Shown: in pieces, positions 25,789-34,383 of the stretch
Position numbering within the stretch: the first letter of the stretch is position 1
Layout of the letters: each line of letters starts with the position of its first letter
From: CAVRUF01 sp963716005
GTDB taxonomy: Bacteria; Actinomycetota; Thermoleophilia; Gaiellales; Gaiellaceae
DNA length: 64,000 nt
Assembly (NCBI GenBank): GCA_963716005.1
Contig: OY970285.1
Location: 930,001-994,000 of the forward strand
Reading direction: 5' to 3'
Program-made: the position numbers and the translations under genes
Notes under the pieces: generated by a model
What the model saw: the letters and a program-made list of their open reading frames with translations, nothing else
Database searches by the model: none
Told to the model about the DNA's origin: nothing

Positions 25789-25802
25789 TTCACCCGGGTG
25801 AA
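25789..25802. promoter_or_regulatory. island operator A2 (TTCACCCGGGTGAA)
   Basis: Perfect 14-bp palindrome covering the yihY stop codon. An overlapping dyad GTGAAC-C-GTTCAC lies at 25781-25793. On the minus strand it is upstream of the Gly-Pro peptide. Confidence 0.6.
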
Positions 25803-26680
25803 GCCTCGGCCTGACTCGTCGCGACGTCGTCGCGGGCGTTGTCTGCCTGCTTTCGAAGCTCGTGGTGGAGCGAGCTGTTGAGGACGGGCGCGGCCACCAC
25901 GAGGCTCCCGACGATGTACATGAAGAACAGCAGGGTCGTAACGGCGCCGAGACCGCCGTACAACGAGGTCGACTTCTCGAGCTTCGGAACGAGGAAGTAG
26001 CCGATCAGCCCGTGGAGGAGCTGGAACCCGACCGCGACGACGAGCGCTCCGGGCAGCAGCGCGCGCCACGGCGCGCCCCGGTGCGGAAGGCCTAGAGAGG
26101 CCCAAAGCCACAGCGCCGCGAGCGGTGCGATGGTGAGGGTGAGGGCGAGGAGGCCCACGAGCCACGTCTCGTCACGGAGCCACCAGGTGAGCGCCACCGC
26201 GGCCATGAAGGCGCACACCAGGCCGGTGAACGCAAGTGACGCTCTGAGCGGATTGGAAGGCTTGAGCGGCTCGTCCCAGACGAGCGAATGGATCAGCTGC
26301 ACCGCCTTCGCTCCCGTGTAGCCCGCATAGAGGAGGAGCGGCACACCGACTGCCAGGAGCCACCATGAGTCGGATTCGGCGGCGCGTGCCGCGTCGCCGA
26401 TCGCGTTGACGATCGCCGCCGGAAGACCCGCGCTCTCCACGGCCTCCTCGGTGCTGTCCGCGTCCATGAGGCCGAGCGCGCCTCCGAGGATCAGGCCGAA
26501 GGGCAGCATCCACAAGAAGAGTCGATAGGCCATGCCGCCGGCGAGGACGCTCGACGCGACCCGCCGGTTGCGCTCCACCGCGCGGAAGGGGACCGCGACC
26601 GACACGTGCCGCTGGCTTGCGCCCTTGGCCCTCGCCTTGGCGGCCGCGAGACCGCCGGTGGCTCGATCCCGAGCGTCCAT
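25790..26680 (-). CDS. YihY/BrkB family membrane protein, copy 1
   Basis: 296 residues, six membrane segments. Typical features are YRLFLWMLPFGLILGGALGL, YTGAKAVQLIHSLVWDEP, LPGALVVAVGFQLLHGLIGY and GAVTTLLFFMYIVGSLVV. The family was once called RNase BN, which is wrong; its actual role is unclear, with suggestions of transport or envelope function. Twelve bases after dedA on the same strand, so they form an operon. A close paralogue is at 42429-43343. Confidence 0.88.
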   Translation of the reverse strand: MDARDRATGGLAAAKARAKGASQRHVSVAVPFRAVERNRRVASSVLAGGMAYRLFLWMLPFGLILGGALGLMDADSTEEAVESAGLPAAIVNAIGDAARAAESDSWWLLAVGVPLLLYAGYTGAKAVQLIHSLVWDEPLKPSNPLRASLAFTGLVCAFMAAVALTWWLRDETWLVGLLALTLTIAPLAALWLWASLGLPHRGAPWRALLPGALVVAVGFQLLHGLIGYFLVPKLEKSTSLYGGLGAVTTLLFFMYIVGSLVVAAPVLNSSLHHELRKQADNARDDVATSQAEASPG

Positions 26681-26692
26681 CCTGCGCCTCGC

Positions 26693-27457
26693 TCAGTCGG
26701 ATCCGGAGGTGCCGGTCGGAATCGGCGGCTCCGCGCCCATATCGATCGGCTCCGGGGCCTTCGCGCCTCTCCTCCTGCGACGATCGACGAAGTAGATGGC
26801 CGCCAGCGCCGCGGACGTGATGACCGAGGAGATGACGAGCGACGCGAGCGGATAGCCCGACAGCGTGGTCACCACGTTGTAGGCCAGCGCGCACGTGTAG
26901 ACGGACCACATGACTCCTCCGATGACCGACCAGAGCAGGAAGCGGCGGTAGGGGATGTCGGAGAGCCCCATGGTTGCGTTGACGGCAAAGCGCATCCCGG
27001 GGACGTAGCGTCCGGCGATGATCAGCAGGCCGGGAGAGCGGTCGAGGGCGTCCCAGCCCGCGCGAACCTTTGGGTTCTCGAGTGCCTTGTCGAGCTGACC
27101 CTGCACCTTGTCCACGTTCTTGCGCGCGATCCAGAACAGCGACGAGTCCCCGACGATCGCGCCGAGCGCCCCGGCCAGCATGACGAGCTCGAGCTCGAGG
27201 CTTCCCTCGGCGGCGAGCGTGGACGCCGCGCTCAGCGTCGTCTCGCCCGGGAAGATCGGAATGACAGCGTCGAACCAGACGAGCAGGAAACAGAGGACGT
27301 AGGCCATCTCCTCCGGCGCATCTGCGAGCCACTGCGCGACGTCCCCCTGATCCAGGAGCTGGACCGTGACGATCACGACCAGGAGGACGGCGAATCCGAT
27401 GACGAGCAGGTGTCGTCTCCAGAACGCCTGGGGCTGCTCGAACTCAACGGACATCAT
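26693..27457 (-). CDS. DedA/SNARE-associated family membrane protein
   Basis: 254 residues with about five hydrophobic segments. IPIFPGETTLSAAS, GALGAIVGDSSLFWIARK and LIIAGRYVPGMRFAVNATMG are the DedA signatures (E, G-D and the R of GRYVPGMR). DedA proteins help recycle undecaprenyl phosphate or phospholipids and are needed for pH and proton-motive-force homeostasis in several bacteria. ATG 27457 has GGGAG. Divergent from the metallo-hydrolase with a shared palindrome between them. Confidence 0.88.
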   Translation of the reverse strand: MMSVEFEQPQAFWRRHLLVIGFAVLLVVIVTVQLLDQGDVAQWLADAPEEMAYVLCFLLVWFDAVIPIFPGETTLSAASTLAAEGSLELELVMLAGALGAIVGDSSLFWIARKNVDKVQGQLDKALENPKVRAGWDALDRSPGLLIIAGRYVPGMRFAVNATMGLSDIPYRRFLLWSVIGGVMWSVYTCALAYNVVTTLSGYPLASLVISSVITSAALAAIYFVDRRRRRGAKAPEPIDMGAEPPIPTGTSGSD

Positions 27458-27587
27458 CGTGCTCCCGTCTTCTCACTGCAGTGTCGACCCGGCGCAGAAG
27501 CAACTGCCATCCGCTCGCGGATCCTGTCTTCGGAACCTGGTCGGATCCTGAGCCCGCGGAGTCGCGGCGGCATCGCCCGACCGCGCC

Positions 27588-27603
27588 GTTCACCCGGGTG
27601 AAC
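27588..27603. promoter_or_regulatory. island operator A3 (GTTCACCCGGGTGAAC)
   Basis: Perfect 16-bp palindrome, identical to A1, between dedA (138 bases from its start) and the metallo-hydrolase (88 bases). Confidence 0.65.
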
Positions 27604-27682
27604 TCGGCTTGTGGGCGACGATCCCTGATTTCTCCGGCGCTAGCGTCGCCTCACAACGTGGATCAAGAGAGGAGAACGAGCC

Positions 27683-29080
27683 ATGAGTGACGACAACGGC
27701 GACACCAGGAACGGGAACCCCTACGGGGGCGTGCCGAGCGGGGGAATCACGCTTCCGCCCTACTACCGCCCGACGCCCGACCTCGCCAGCAACAACCTCT
27801 ACTACCCGGGGCAGGAGGAGCTTAATCCAGACGAGATGCGGATCTCCTTCATCGGCAGCACGCCGATCCCGGTCACGAAGGCCCAAGCCGGCACTTGCAT
27901 CATGGTCGAGCTCGGCAACGGCAAGCGGTTCTTCTTCGACTTCGGCTCCGGCTGCATGCGCAACATCATCGCGATGTCGGTTCCGCTGCCGACGGTCAAC
28001 GACATCTTCTTCACCCACCTCCACGTGGACCACTACGCCGATCTCCCGTACCTCTTCGCCTTCGCGCCCTGGGTGGGGCGCTGGAAGCCGCTGCGCGTAC
28101 ACGGGCCGTCGGGCCGCACCGAGCAGGACGGCATCGGGCACATGATCGAGGGCATGAAGATGATGACCCACTGGCACACGGATTCCTTCAACGCCTGCCC
28201 GATCGGCGACGGCTACGAGGTCGAGGTCAACGAGTTCGACTTCCGTGACGACAACGGCATCTGCTACGACGAGGACGGCGTAACCATCCGCCACTGGCAG
28301 CGGTCGCACACCAAGGACGGCGCCTCGGCGTACCGGCTCGACTGGAACGGCTTGTCGTTCGTCTGGACAGGGGACGGCCGGCCCGACGAGCTATCGCTGG
28401 AGCTGGCGAAAGGCGTCGACGTCTTCGTGACCGAGGTGCAGCCGGACACGGCGAACCTCCAGGCGCTGAAGTTCGGCATGCCGCCGATGATGCTGATGAA
28501 CACGATCGACCAGGCTCACAGCGTCCACTACGCGGTCGGCTACATGTTCGAAAAGATCCAGCCGCGCCTTGCGATGGTGACGCACGTGTCCTTCGACGAG
28601 GAGCTCGTCCCGGAGATCGTCGCCGGGATTCGCCATCACTACAACGGGCTGTTCCAGTTCGGCGCGCCCGACGTGGTGGTCGTCAACGTCAACAAGGACT
28701 CGATCTGGACACGGAAGGCCGTGATTCCAGACGCGGGCAACATGTCACGCCCGAACCCGAGAGAGGCGGCGCAGCTGTTCGACCTGTCGCCGACGAACCT
28801 CAAGGTGACGTTCCCAACGCCGAAGCACACGGTTGCCGACGTCCTGGATCAGGAGGTCTTCGACCGGCAGATCGATCCCGAGGAGTACTACCCGCCGGGT
28901 CTCAATCGCGACCAGGTGGTCAACTTCCCGGCGGGTGTCACGATTGATGTCGGGAAGATCGCCGCCCCGAAGCTGCAGCACATGCAGGAGAAGCTCGCGG
29001 CCAAGCAGGATGAGCTGCAGCACGTCGTCGACGCCATCGAGCAGGCTCAGGCTGCCGAGCAGGCTGAGACCAAGCAGTGA
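27683..29080 (+). CDS. Metallo-beta-lactamase fold hydrolase
   Basis: 465 residues. The MBL core spans about 50-330: IFFTHLHVDHYADLPYLFAF holds the THxHxDH metal motif, with a further Asp in FVWTGDGRPDEL and a His in MVTHVSFDEEL. The C-terminal 130 residues are an extension ending in a Gln/Ala/Glu coiled coil. No signal peptide. The layout resembles the hydrolases annotated GntH in databases, but that name comes from guanitoxin synthesis, of which nothing else is here. GGAGG-type site before ATG 27683; overlaps the CobW gene by 4 bases, so a metal-dependent enzyme is coupled to a metallochaperone. Confidence 0.82.
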   Translation: MSDDNGDTRNGNPYGGVPSGGITLPPYYRPTPDLASNNLYYPGQEELNPDEMRISFIGSTPIPVTKAQAGTCIMVELGNGKRFFFDFGSGCMRNIIAMSVPLPTVNDIFFTHLHVDHYADLPYLFAFAPWVGRWKPLRVHGPSGRTEQDGIGHMIEGMKMMTHWHTDSFNACPIGDGYEVEVNEFDFRDDNGICYDEDGVTIRHWQRSHTKDGASAYRLDWNGLSFVWTGDGRPDELSLELAKGVDVFVTEVQPDTANLQALKFGMPPMMLMNTIDQAHSVHYAVGYMFEKIQPRLAMVTHVSFDEELVPEIVAGIRHHYNGLFQFGAPDVVVVNVNKDSIWTRKAVIPDAGNMSRPNPREAAQLFDLSPTNLKVTFPTPKHTVADVLDQEVFDRQIDPEEYYPPGLNRDQVVNFPAGVTIDVGKIAAPKLQHMQEKLAAKQDELQHVVDAIEQAQAAEQAETKQ

Positions 29081-30111
29081 CGACTGCGACCGACCGATCC
29101 GGTGCCGAGGCCATCCCGCTCACAGTGCTGACGGGATTCCTCGGCGCCGGCAAGACCACGCTGCTGAATCGCATCCTCACGGGCGAACACGGCCTTCGAG
29201 TCGCAGTCCTCGTGAACGACTTCGGCTCGATCAACATCGACGCCGAGCTCGTCGTCGGCATCGAGGCCGAGGGGGACATCATCAGCCTCGCCAACGGCTG
29301 TGTCTGCTGCAACGTCCGCGACGACCTGGTCGCCGCAGTGATGCAGGTTCTGGGCCGACCCGAGCAGCCCGAGTACATCCTGCTCGAGGCGAGCGGCGTG
29401 GCCGAGCCGTCGAGCATCGCGATCACCTTCATGGACGACGGCATGCGGGACCGCATCAGGCTGGACAGCATCATGTGCGTCCTCGACGCGGAGCAGGTGT
29501 TCGCCGCGCCGGAGATGATGGAGCTGAAGCTGCGTCAGGTCGCGTTCGCCGACATGCTCATCCTCAACAAGGTCGATCTCGTGACCCGGGAGGAGATCGA
29601 TCAGATCAGGGCGTGGCTCGACGACCGGTTCCATCGCTACCGGCTCGTCGAGGCGTGCGGGGGAGACGTGCCGCTGGAGATCCTGCTCTCGGTCGGCCGT
29701 TTCGATCCCTCCCGGCTCGAGGGCGGACCTTCGTCCGACGAGCTCGACCATTCCCACGACTGTGACGGTCCCGATTGCGACCACCACGCTCACGCAGATC
29801 ACTCGCAGCTCTTCAGGACATGGAGCTACGAGACCGACGAGGCGCTGTCCTTGAAAGCTCTGAAGGAAACGGCACGCAGGCTCCCGGCCGGCGTCTACCG
29901 CTGCAAAGGCGTTGTCCATGTCGCCGAAGAGCCGGACCGCCGGGCGATCCTCCAGGTCGTCGGCAAGCGGGTCGACATCTCCTTCGAGGACGAGTGGGAT
30001 GGTCGTGAACGCCGCACTCGGATCATCGCCATCGGCGCACACGACGAAGTGGACGGGGCCGCTCTACGCGAGGCCTTCGACGGCTGCCGCGAGGCGGTAC
30101 CGGTTTCCTGA
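29077..30111 (+). CDS. CobW/COG0523 family GTPase, probable zinc metallochaperone
   Basis: 344 residues. Walker A VLTGFLGAGKTTLLNRIL, the metal motif NGCVCCNVRDD (CxCC), ILLEASGVAEPSS, and NKVDLV of the G domain, then a CobW C-terminal domain. Between them a His/Asp/Cys-rich linker (DHSHDCDGPDCDHHAHADHS) is a likely metal store. These GTPases deliver zinc or other metals to client enzymes; the client here is plausibly the coupled metallo-hydrolase. GTG start overlapping its stop. Confidence 0.92.
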   Translation: MTTATDRSGAEAIPLTVLTGFLGAGKTTLLNRILTGEHGLRVAVLVNDFGSINIDAELVVGIEAEGDIISLANGCVCCNVRDDLVAAVMQVLGRPEQPEYILLEASGVAEPSSIAITFMDDGMRDRIRLDSIMCVLDAEQVFAAPEMMELKLRQVAFADMLILNKVDLVTREEIDQIRAWLDDRFHRYRLVEACGGDVPLEILLSVGRFDPSRLEGGPSSDELDHSHDCDGPDCDHHAHADHSQLFRTWSYETDEALSLKALKETARRLPAGVYRCKGVVHVAEEPDRRAILQVVGKRVDISFEDEWDGRERRTRIIAIGAHDEVDGAALREAFDGCREAVPVS

Positions 30112-30207
30112 CTCAAATGGTCGGACGCTCGGCGCTCACGGAGAGCGGCGAGCGTCCGCATTACGAGTATCCGCACGTCAACGGCCGCTGTCCTCACCCG
30201 GCCAAAT

Positions 30208-30225
30208 GGTTCACCTGGGTGAACC
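30208..30225. promoter_or_regulatory. island operator A4 (GGTTCACCTGGGTGAACC)
   Basis: 18-bp palindrome with one mismatch at the centre, 157 bases centre-to-start before the membrane gene at 30373. Confidence 0.6.
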
Positions 30226-30264
30226 CGAGCGGGCACTTCGACACGAGCTCACGGTCCGACTGGA

Positions 30265-30277
30265 TAACCCGGGTGAA
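30265..30277. promoter_or_regulatory. island operator A5, partial (TAACCCGGGTGAA)
   Basis: One intact half-site GGGTGAA with a degenerate left arm, 102 bases before the same gene. Its centre lies about 54 bases (five helical turns) from A4, which would suit cooperative binding. Confidence 0.45.
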
Positions 30278-30372
30278 ATCAGCTCGCGGGTGAGGACACC
30301 AGGCAGCTTGGAACGGAGGATGGCTGGCGAACGTGCGTGTCGGAACATTGTTCTGCAGAAAGGAGCTAGGGC

Positions 30373-30792
30373 ATGGCATCACAAGACTCGTGGAGTGGGT
30401 GGATCGTCTTCGCCGGCATCGTGCTCTTGATCGTCGGCTCGATGGACATCATCCAGGGGTTCGTCGGGATCCTCGAGGACGAATACGTCGTGGCGACGCC
30501 GGAGGGCCTCGCGATCATCGACGTGACCGCGTGGGGTTGGATCACTCTCCTCTGGGGCGGCCTACTCGTCCTCGCCGGATTCGCCTTGTTCGCCGGAGCA
30601 GGCTGGGCTCGGTGGCTCGCCATCATCGGCGTGAGCGTCAACGCGATCCAGCAGATCGCGTTCATGGCGAACTACCCGCAGGCGTATCCCCTCTGGAACG
30701 TCCTGATCGTCACGCTCGCCTTCGTCGTGCTCTACGCGCTGACTGCCCGCTGGCAGGGCTTCAAGGAGACTGTCGTCGCCGAAGGTCGATGA
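30373..30792 (+). CDS. DUF7144-like four-helix membrane protein, copy 1
   Basis: 139 residues, four hydrophobic segments: WIVFAGIVLLIVGSMDIIQG, WGWITLLWGGLLVLAGFALF, WARWLAIIGVSVNAIQQIAF and WNVLIVTLAFVVLYALTARW. The order W-rich N-terminus, GxxNxxQG, EDEYVVATPEGLAI resembles families annotated DUF7144. The paralogue at 43951-44358 is nearly collinear. AAAGGAG precedes ATG 30373. Function unknown; the double palindrome suggests tight control. Confidence 0.75.
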   Translation: MASQDSWSGWIVFAGIVLLIVGSMDIIQGFVGILEDEYVVATPEGLAIIDVTAWGWITLLWGGLLVLAGFALFAGAGWARWLAIIGVSVNAIQQIAFMANYPQAYPLWNVLIVTLAFVVLYALTARWQGFKETVVAEGR

Positions 30793-31119
30793 GGTTGCCG
30801 CGTCCGCCGTCGGCCCGTCTGCGCGAGTCCGTGCAGCGGGCCGACGTCGGTTAATGCGGCGGCCAGGCCGACGACACGTCGAAGCCAACGTAGGCGGTAG
30901 CGGCCCGCCGCCCAGCGAGCTTGCGGTGGGGGCATGAGAACGCGGCGGAGCCGCTGCATTCGACCGGGGCTCGCGAACCGGCGGGTCCGCGGCCAGCCGC
31001 TGGGCAATTTCGCTGCTCGCCACTCGCCCGTGCGCCGCGCCACTGGAGCGGGATCCGGCGCGGAGTGCGAGGCGGAGAGACTAGCTCGCGCGGGGAGCGC
31101 GGAGCCACGCGAATCTAGA
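30793..31119. other. 327-base gap without a convincing gene
   Basis: Open frames here on the plus strand are continuations of antisense shadows of the coiled-coil gene and lack ribosome sites. It is the space between two converging units. I see no TCAYCC/GGRTGA palindrome, tRNA or clear terminator. Confidence 0.5.
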
Positions 31120-31974
31120 TCAGGGCTTCGGGCCCAGCGCATCGACGCGCTGCTGGAGCAGTGCGAGTGCGCGCTTCAGCTGCACGAGCTGACCCGCATG
31201 GGTGCGCCTCAGCTCGCGGAGCTCGGTTCGGAGCGCTCGCGCGCGGTCGCGCTCCGCCTGAAGGGACGCCCAGAGCTCCGCGAACTGGTCGTCGGCCCCG
31301 TCGTTCTCGGCCAGCCTGCGCTCGAGCGCCGCCATGTCGTCCTCGATCACGGCCGCGCGCCTGGAGCCGCTGTTCGACGCGATCCCGGCTTCCTTGTCGA
31401 TCGCCGCGACATTCCGGATGAGCCTCTCGATCTCCTGGTCTTCGAGGCGCCCGCTACGTTGAGCGAGAGTCGCTTGAAGAGACTGAAGCTGCGCCTGAAT
31501 GTCGCCGAGCTCGGAGCGCGTTGGCCCAGAGAGTTCGCCGCCGAGCTGCGAGCGCACCTGTCCGACACCAACGTCGACGTCGGCGAGCCGCACCGACATT
31601 CCCGCGAGCTTGGCCTGTGCCTTCGCACTCAGCTGCGCCGCGTTCGAGATGGCGTTCGCCATCAGATCGTTCGTCGTGGCCAGGGAGGCGTTCAACATCT
31701 CCAGCTCGGCGACAAGCGTCTGGACGTCCTCGACGGCCTCCGGGGTGGCCGGATCGGCGTTGCGTGCGACTGCCAATGAGGCCAGGCCGATCGAGAGGAG
31801 CAGGGCCATGAGAACGATCGCGACCAATGCCCAGGCCGGCGGGCGTCGAGCAGGACGGGGCGTTGCAGGAGCCACGCCGGGCGATGTTCCCTCGACCGCG
31901 TCCTCGACGGACGGCGCTTCGAACGCGCCCGGACTGTTGCCCGGCTCCGGCGGGTTGGGACCCGGCGTGCTCAT
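31120..31974 (-). CDS. Membrane-anchored coiled-coil protein
   Basis: 284 residues. Pro-rich cytoplasmic start (NPPEPGNSPGAF), one membrane helix (WALVAIVLMALLLSIGLASL), then about 220 residues of coiled coil facing out, rich in Leu/Ala/Glu/Gln heptads (LQSLQATLAQRSGRLEDQEI). No catalytic motif. It overlaps the similar shorter protein upstream by 4 bases, so the two are made together and may form a hetero-oligomer. Confidence 0.7.
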   Translation of the reverse strand: MSTPGPNPPEPGNSPGAFEAPSVEDAVEGTSPGVAPATPRPARRPPAWALVAIVLMALLLSIGLASLAVARNADPATPEAVEDVQTLVAELEMLNASLATTNDLMANAISNAAQLSAKAQAKLAGMSVRLADVDVGVGQVRSQLGGELSGPTRSELGDIQAQLQSLQATLAQRSGRLEDQEIERLIRNVAAIDKEAGIASNSGSRRAAVIEDDMAALERRLAENDGADDQFAELWASLQAERDRARALRTELRELRRTHAGQLVQLKRALALLQQRVDALGPKP

Positions 31975-32339
31975 GGGCTCTGTCCGTCAGAGGATGAGCC
32001 CTGGGACTTTTTCGTCTGCGCTTCCGATGCCTTGGCCTGAGCCGATGCGGAGGCGGCCGCGAACTGAGCGTTGAACGCCGCGAGCTCGTCGTTCACCGTC
32101 TCCACCTCGGCGACGAGAGCGTCCAACAGCTGAGCCGCCGACTCTGCGCCGGCGTCCGCGTTCTCGGACGTGTCACGCGCCTCGAGTGACAATGCCAGGG
32201 TCACCACGACCAGGGCCGTTCCCAGAATGCCCAAGACGATCCAGACCCAGGTCGGCGCGGATCGGTCGGTTGCGCCGGCGCTTGAGTCCACCGCGCGTTC
32301 AGCTGGCTCGGCGGGGTCGCGGGGCATCGCCGTCGGCAC
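31971..32339 (-). CDS. Small membrane-anchored coiled-coil protein
   Basis: 122 residues with the same plan as its downstream partner: Pro/Ala-rich start, one membrane helix (WVWIVLGILGTALVVVTLAL) and a short coiled coil (LLDALVAEVETVNDELAAFN) ending in a polar Ser/Lys tail. Probably an old duplication of the partner. Control region includes a perfect TTCACCCGGGTGAA about 109 bases upstream. Confidence 0.65.
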   Translation of the reverse strand: MPTAMPRDPAEPAERAVDSSAGATDRSAPTWVWIVLGILGTALVVVTLALSLEARDTSENADAGAESAAQLLDALVAEVETVNDELAAFNAQFAAASASAQAKASEAQTKKSQGSSSDGQSP

Positions 32340-32441
32340 CTAGCTCGAGGCTCGACGCCCGCCGTGATGGGCGTTCGGAAGCGATTTCATGCCGCGCATG
32401 ATCGCCGTGAAAGGGTCCGTCGTCGTCGCCCACCCAACGGT

Positions 32442-32455
32442 TTCACCCGGGTGAA
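32442..32455. promoter_or_regulatory. island operator A6 (TTCACCCGGGTGAA)
   Basis: Perfect 14-bp palindrome 109 bases centre-to-start before the coiled-coil pair and just after the AI-2E permease end. Confidence 0.65.
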
Positions 32456-32510
32456 GAACCATGCCGAGCGACGTCGGAAACGCTCCGCGGCTCACTCTCT
32501 GAGTCAGGTC

Positions 32511-33632
32511 TCAGTCAGGTTGGACGGCCGGATTCAAGCCGACGGGCGCCTCGAGCGCCGCGTGCGCCTCGGCGACCGCCGCGCGGCGGGCCTTCGTCAG
32601 CTCCTGGATGAAGATCTGGAGTGTCGCCGCAAGCGGCACCGCGGTTAGCGCGCCCAACACCCCGAGCAGGGCGCCGAAGAGCGTGACCGCAACGATGATG
32701 AAGAAGCCCGAGAGGTTGACGGCCTTGCCCTGGATCTTCGGCGTCAGGATGTTGTTCTCGACCTGCTGATAGACGAGCAGGACGATGAGCATGATGATCG
32801 CCGCGGCGATGCCCTCCTCGGCCCAGAGCGCCGGCACGAGGATGAACCCGGCGAGCGTGGCGCCGATGTTCGGGATCATGTCGAGGAGGCCCGCGATCAC
32901 TCCCAGGCCGATCGCGTAGCTCGATCCGAGCAGGTAGGCGGTGAGGCCCTGCGTCGTTCCGGCGATCGTGGCTATGACGACCACGCCGATCGCCCAGCGC
33001 GAGATCGTTGCGGTCACGCGCTCCCACACGTCCAGCCAGCGCACGTCCTCGCCCGGCATGAGCACGCTCGAGAGCGCGTTCTTCAGGTTCGCGATGTCGC
33101 TGAGCAAGAACATGCAGATGAAGATGATCGTGAACGCGACGAGAATCCCCGAGAAGAAGCCGCCGGCGATCCCGAGCACGGCCTTGATGGTGTCCGGTAC
33201 CGCCTTCGAGACCGCCTCTGCGCCCGTCTGAACGTTTCCGGCGGCGCCGCTGTCGCCCAGCCAGGCGAGCCCGTCGGCGTTGCGTAGTTGCTCGACGATG
33301 ACCGGAAGGTCCTGCAGGACGTCGCGAACGCCGCCCACGAGCGGGGCGAGGAAGAGCAGGAGGAGAATCAGGACTCCGAGGGCTGTTCCGATCACGACCA
33401 CGGCCGCGGCGAGCCCACGCGACAGGTTCGTCTTCGACATCAGCCAGCGGACGGGATACTCGAAGACGAGCGCCAGGAAGATGCCGATGAAGACGATCAA
33501 GAAGGTGTCGCCGATCGCAGCAAACGCGGCGAGTACGAGCACCGCCGCGGTGACGAGCAGCACCGTTCGCATCGGCAGGATCAACTCAACGCGCCGTCCC
33601 TCACGCACGTTCATGTCTTGGTGGGTGCTCAT
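32511..33632 (-). CDS. AI-2E/PerM family transporter, copy 1
   Basis: 373 residues with about eight membrane segments. MIPNIGATLAGFILVPALWA and VYQQVENNILTPKIQGKAVN carry the family's PxxG and E-x-N-x3-P signatures. The family covers AI-2 exporters and Na+/H+ antiporters, so substrate cannot be assigned. ATG 33632 has GGAGG further upstream; an internal Met seven residues on is the alternative. Paralogue at 47806-48888. A spacing-5 palindrome lies about 97 bases upstream. Confidence 0.88.
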   Translation of the reverse strand: MSTHQDMNVREGRRVELILPMRTVLLVTAAVLVLAAFAAIGDTFLIVFIGIFLALVFEYPVRWLMSKTNLSRGLAAAVVVIGTALGVLILLLLFLAPLVGGVRDVLQDLPVIVEQLRNADGLAWLGDSGAAGNVQTGAEAVSKAVPDTIKAVLGIAGGFFSGILVAFTIIFICMFLLSDIANLKNALSSVLMPGEDVRWLDVWERVTATISRWAIGVVVIATIAGTTQGLTAYLLGSSYAIGLGVIAGLLDMIPNIGATLAGFILVPALWAEEGIAAAIIMLIVLLVYQQVENNILTPKIQGKAVNLSGFFIIVAVTLFGALLGVLGALTAVPLAATLQIFIQELTKARRAAVAEAHAALEAPVGLNPAVQPD

Positions 33633-33720
33633 GGCCTGCCGCCCATTCTGGTCCTCCGGTCGGTCGCTAATGCTTCGAAGCCTGTAGTCGCGAAGGTATG
33701 CCGTCCCCACGCGTCGGCAA

Positions 33721-33737
33721 TCATCCAATCTGGATGA
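33721..33737. promoter_or_regulatory. island operator B1 (TCATCC-AATCT-GGATGA)
   Basis: 17-bp dyad with perfect 6-base arms and a 5-base spacer; first of the spacing-5 class, upstream of the AI-2E gene on the minus strand. Confidence 0.6.
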
Positions 33738-33744
33738 ATTGAAG

Positions 33745-34383
33745 TCAGATGCTGACGCTTACAGGCGAGGTTGCGATCCAGAGGGCGGTGCCGATGAACA
33801 CCGCTGAGCCGATGACCAGCATCGCTACCCGCAGCCTTGGCGCGGTGAGCTTGGCGCTCATGCCCGCGAAGAAGAGCGCGGACGCGAAGAGGACCACGCC
33901 GAGCACGTAGTTCGAGGCGCGCTGGATGTCTCGTCGCGACTCGGCGGCGCTCAGCTCGGCCTCGGCGTTGAGCTGATCCGCCTCGGCGTTCGCGGCCAGC
34001 TCGTACTCGGGCATCGCGAACGGCGTGAGCGGCGCATCCGGGTTCTTGAGCGGGGTCGTCGCGACCCACGCGTCTACGGCCGGCCTGAACTCTGGCCGGA
34101 AGCGTTTGAAGTAGAAGTCCGCGAGCTCGGTCTCGTTTCGCGCGTAGGCATTGGCCCATTGCGTGAACGTGGCGACGTCGATTCCCGTCTGGGTGTTGGC
34201 GAGATCGGCCGCCTTGGCGGATTCGATGCGCAGGGCGTTGGCCCGGGCCGCCGCCTTGGCCTGCTCGCCGTTCCACCTCGTCGACTGGTAGCCGCTCCAC
34301 GCCGTGGCGACGGTCGCCAGCGCGAGGAGAAGGGTCGCCGCGAGCTCCACCCAGTTCGGGCCGCTCGAGGCCTCGGCCGTCAT
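33745..34383 (-). CDS. Membrane protein of unknown family, 212 residues
   Basis: One N-terminal helix (VELAATLLLALATVATAWSG) followed by YQSTRWNGEQAKAAARANAL, a soluble middle of about 110 residues, and two C-terminal helices (NYVLGVVLFASALFFAGMSA, VAMLVIGSAVFIGTALWIA). The W-x-G-Y-Q-S-x-x-W start is one I recognise from uncharacterised actinobacterial proteins next to DUF4239-like genes. ATG overlaps the upstream stop by 4 bases, so it is part of a three-gene operon with a DUF4239-like and a CMD-like gene. Confidence 0.65.
   Translation of the reverse strand: MTAEASSGPNWVELAATLLLALATVATAWSGYQSTRWNGEQAKAAARANALRIESAKAADLANTQTGIDVATFTQWANAYARNETELADFYFKRFRPEFRPAVDAWVATTPLKNPDAPLTPFAMPEYELAANAEADQLNAEAELSAAESRRDIQRASNYVLGVVLFASALFFAGMSAKLTAPRLRVAMLVIGSAVFIGTALWIATSPVSVSI

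Noticed and set aside
27683..29080. guanitoxin biosynthesis (GntH)
   Set aside because: Only the hydrolase resembles that annotation; no other guanitoxin gene is present, so I keep the general MBL-fold call.
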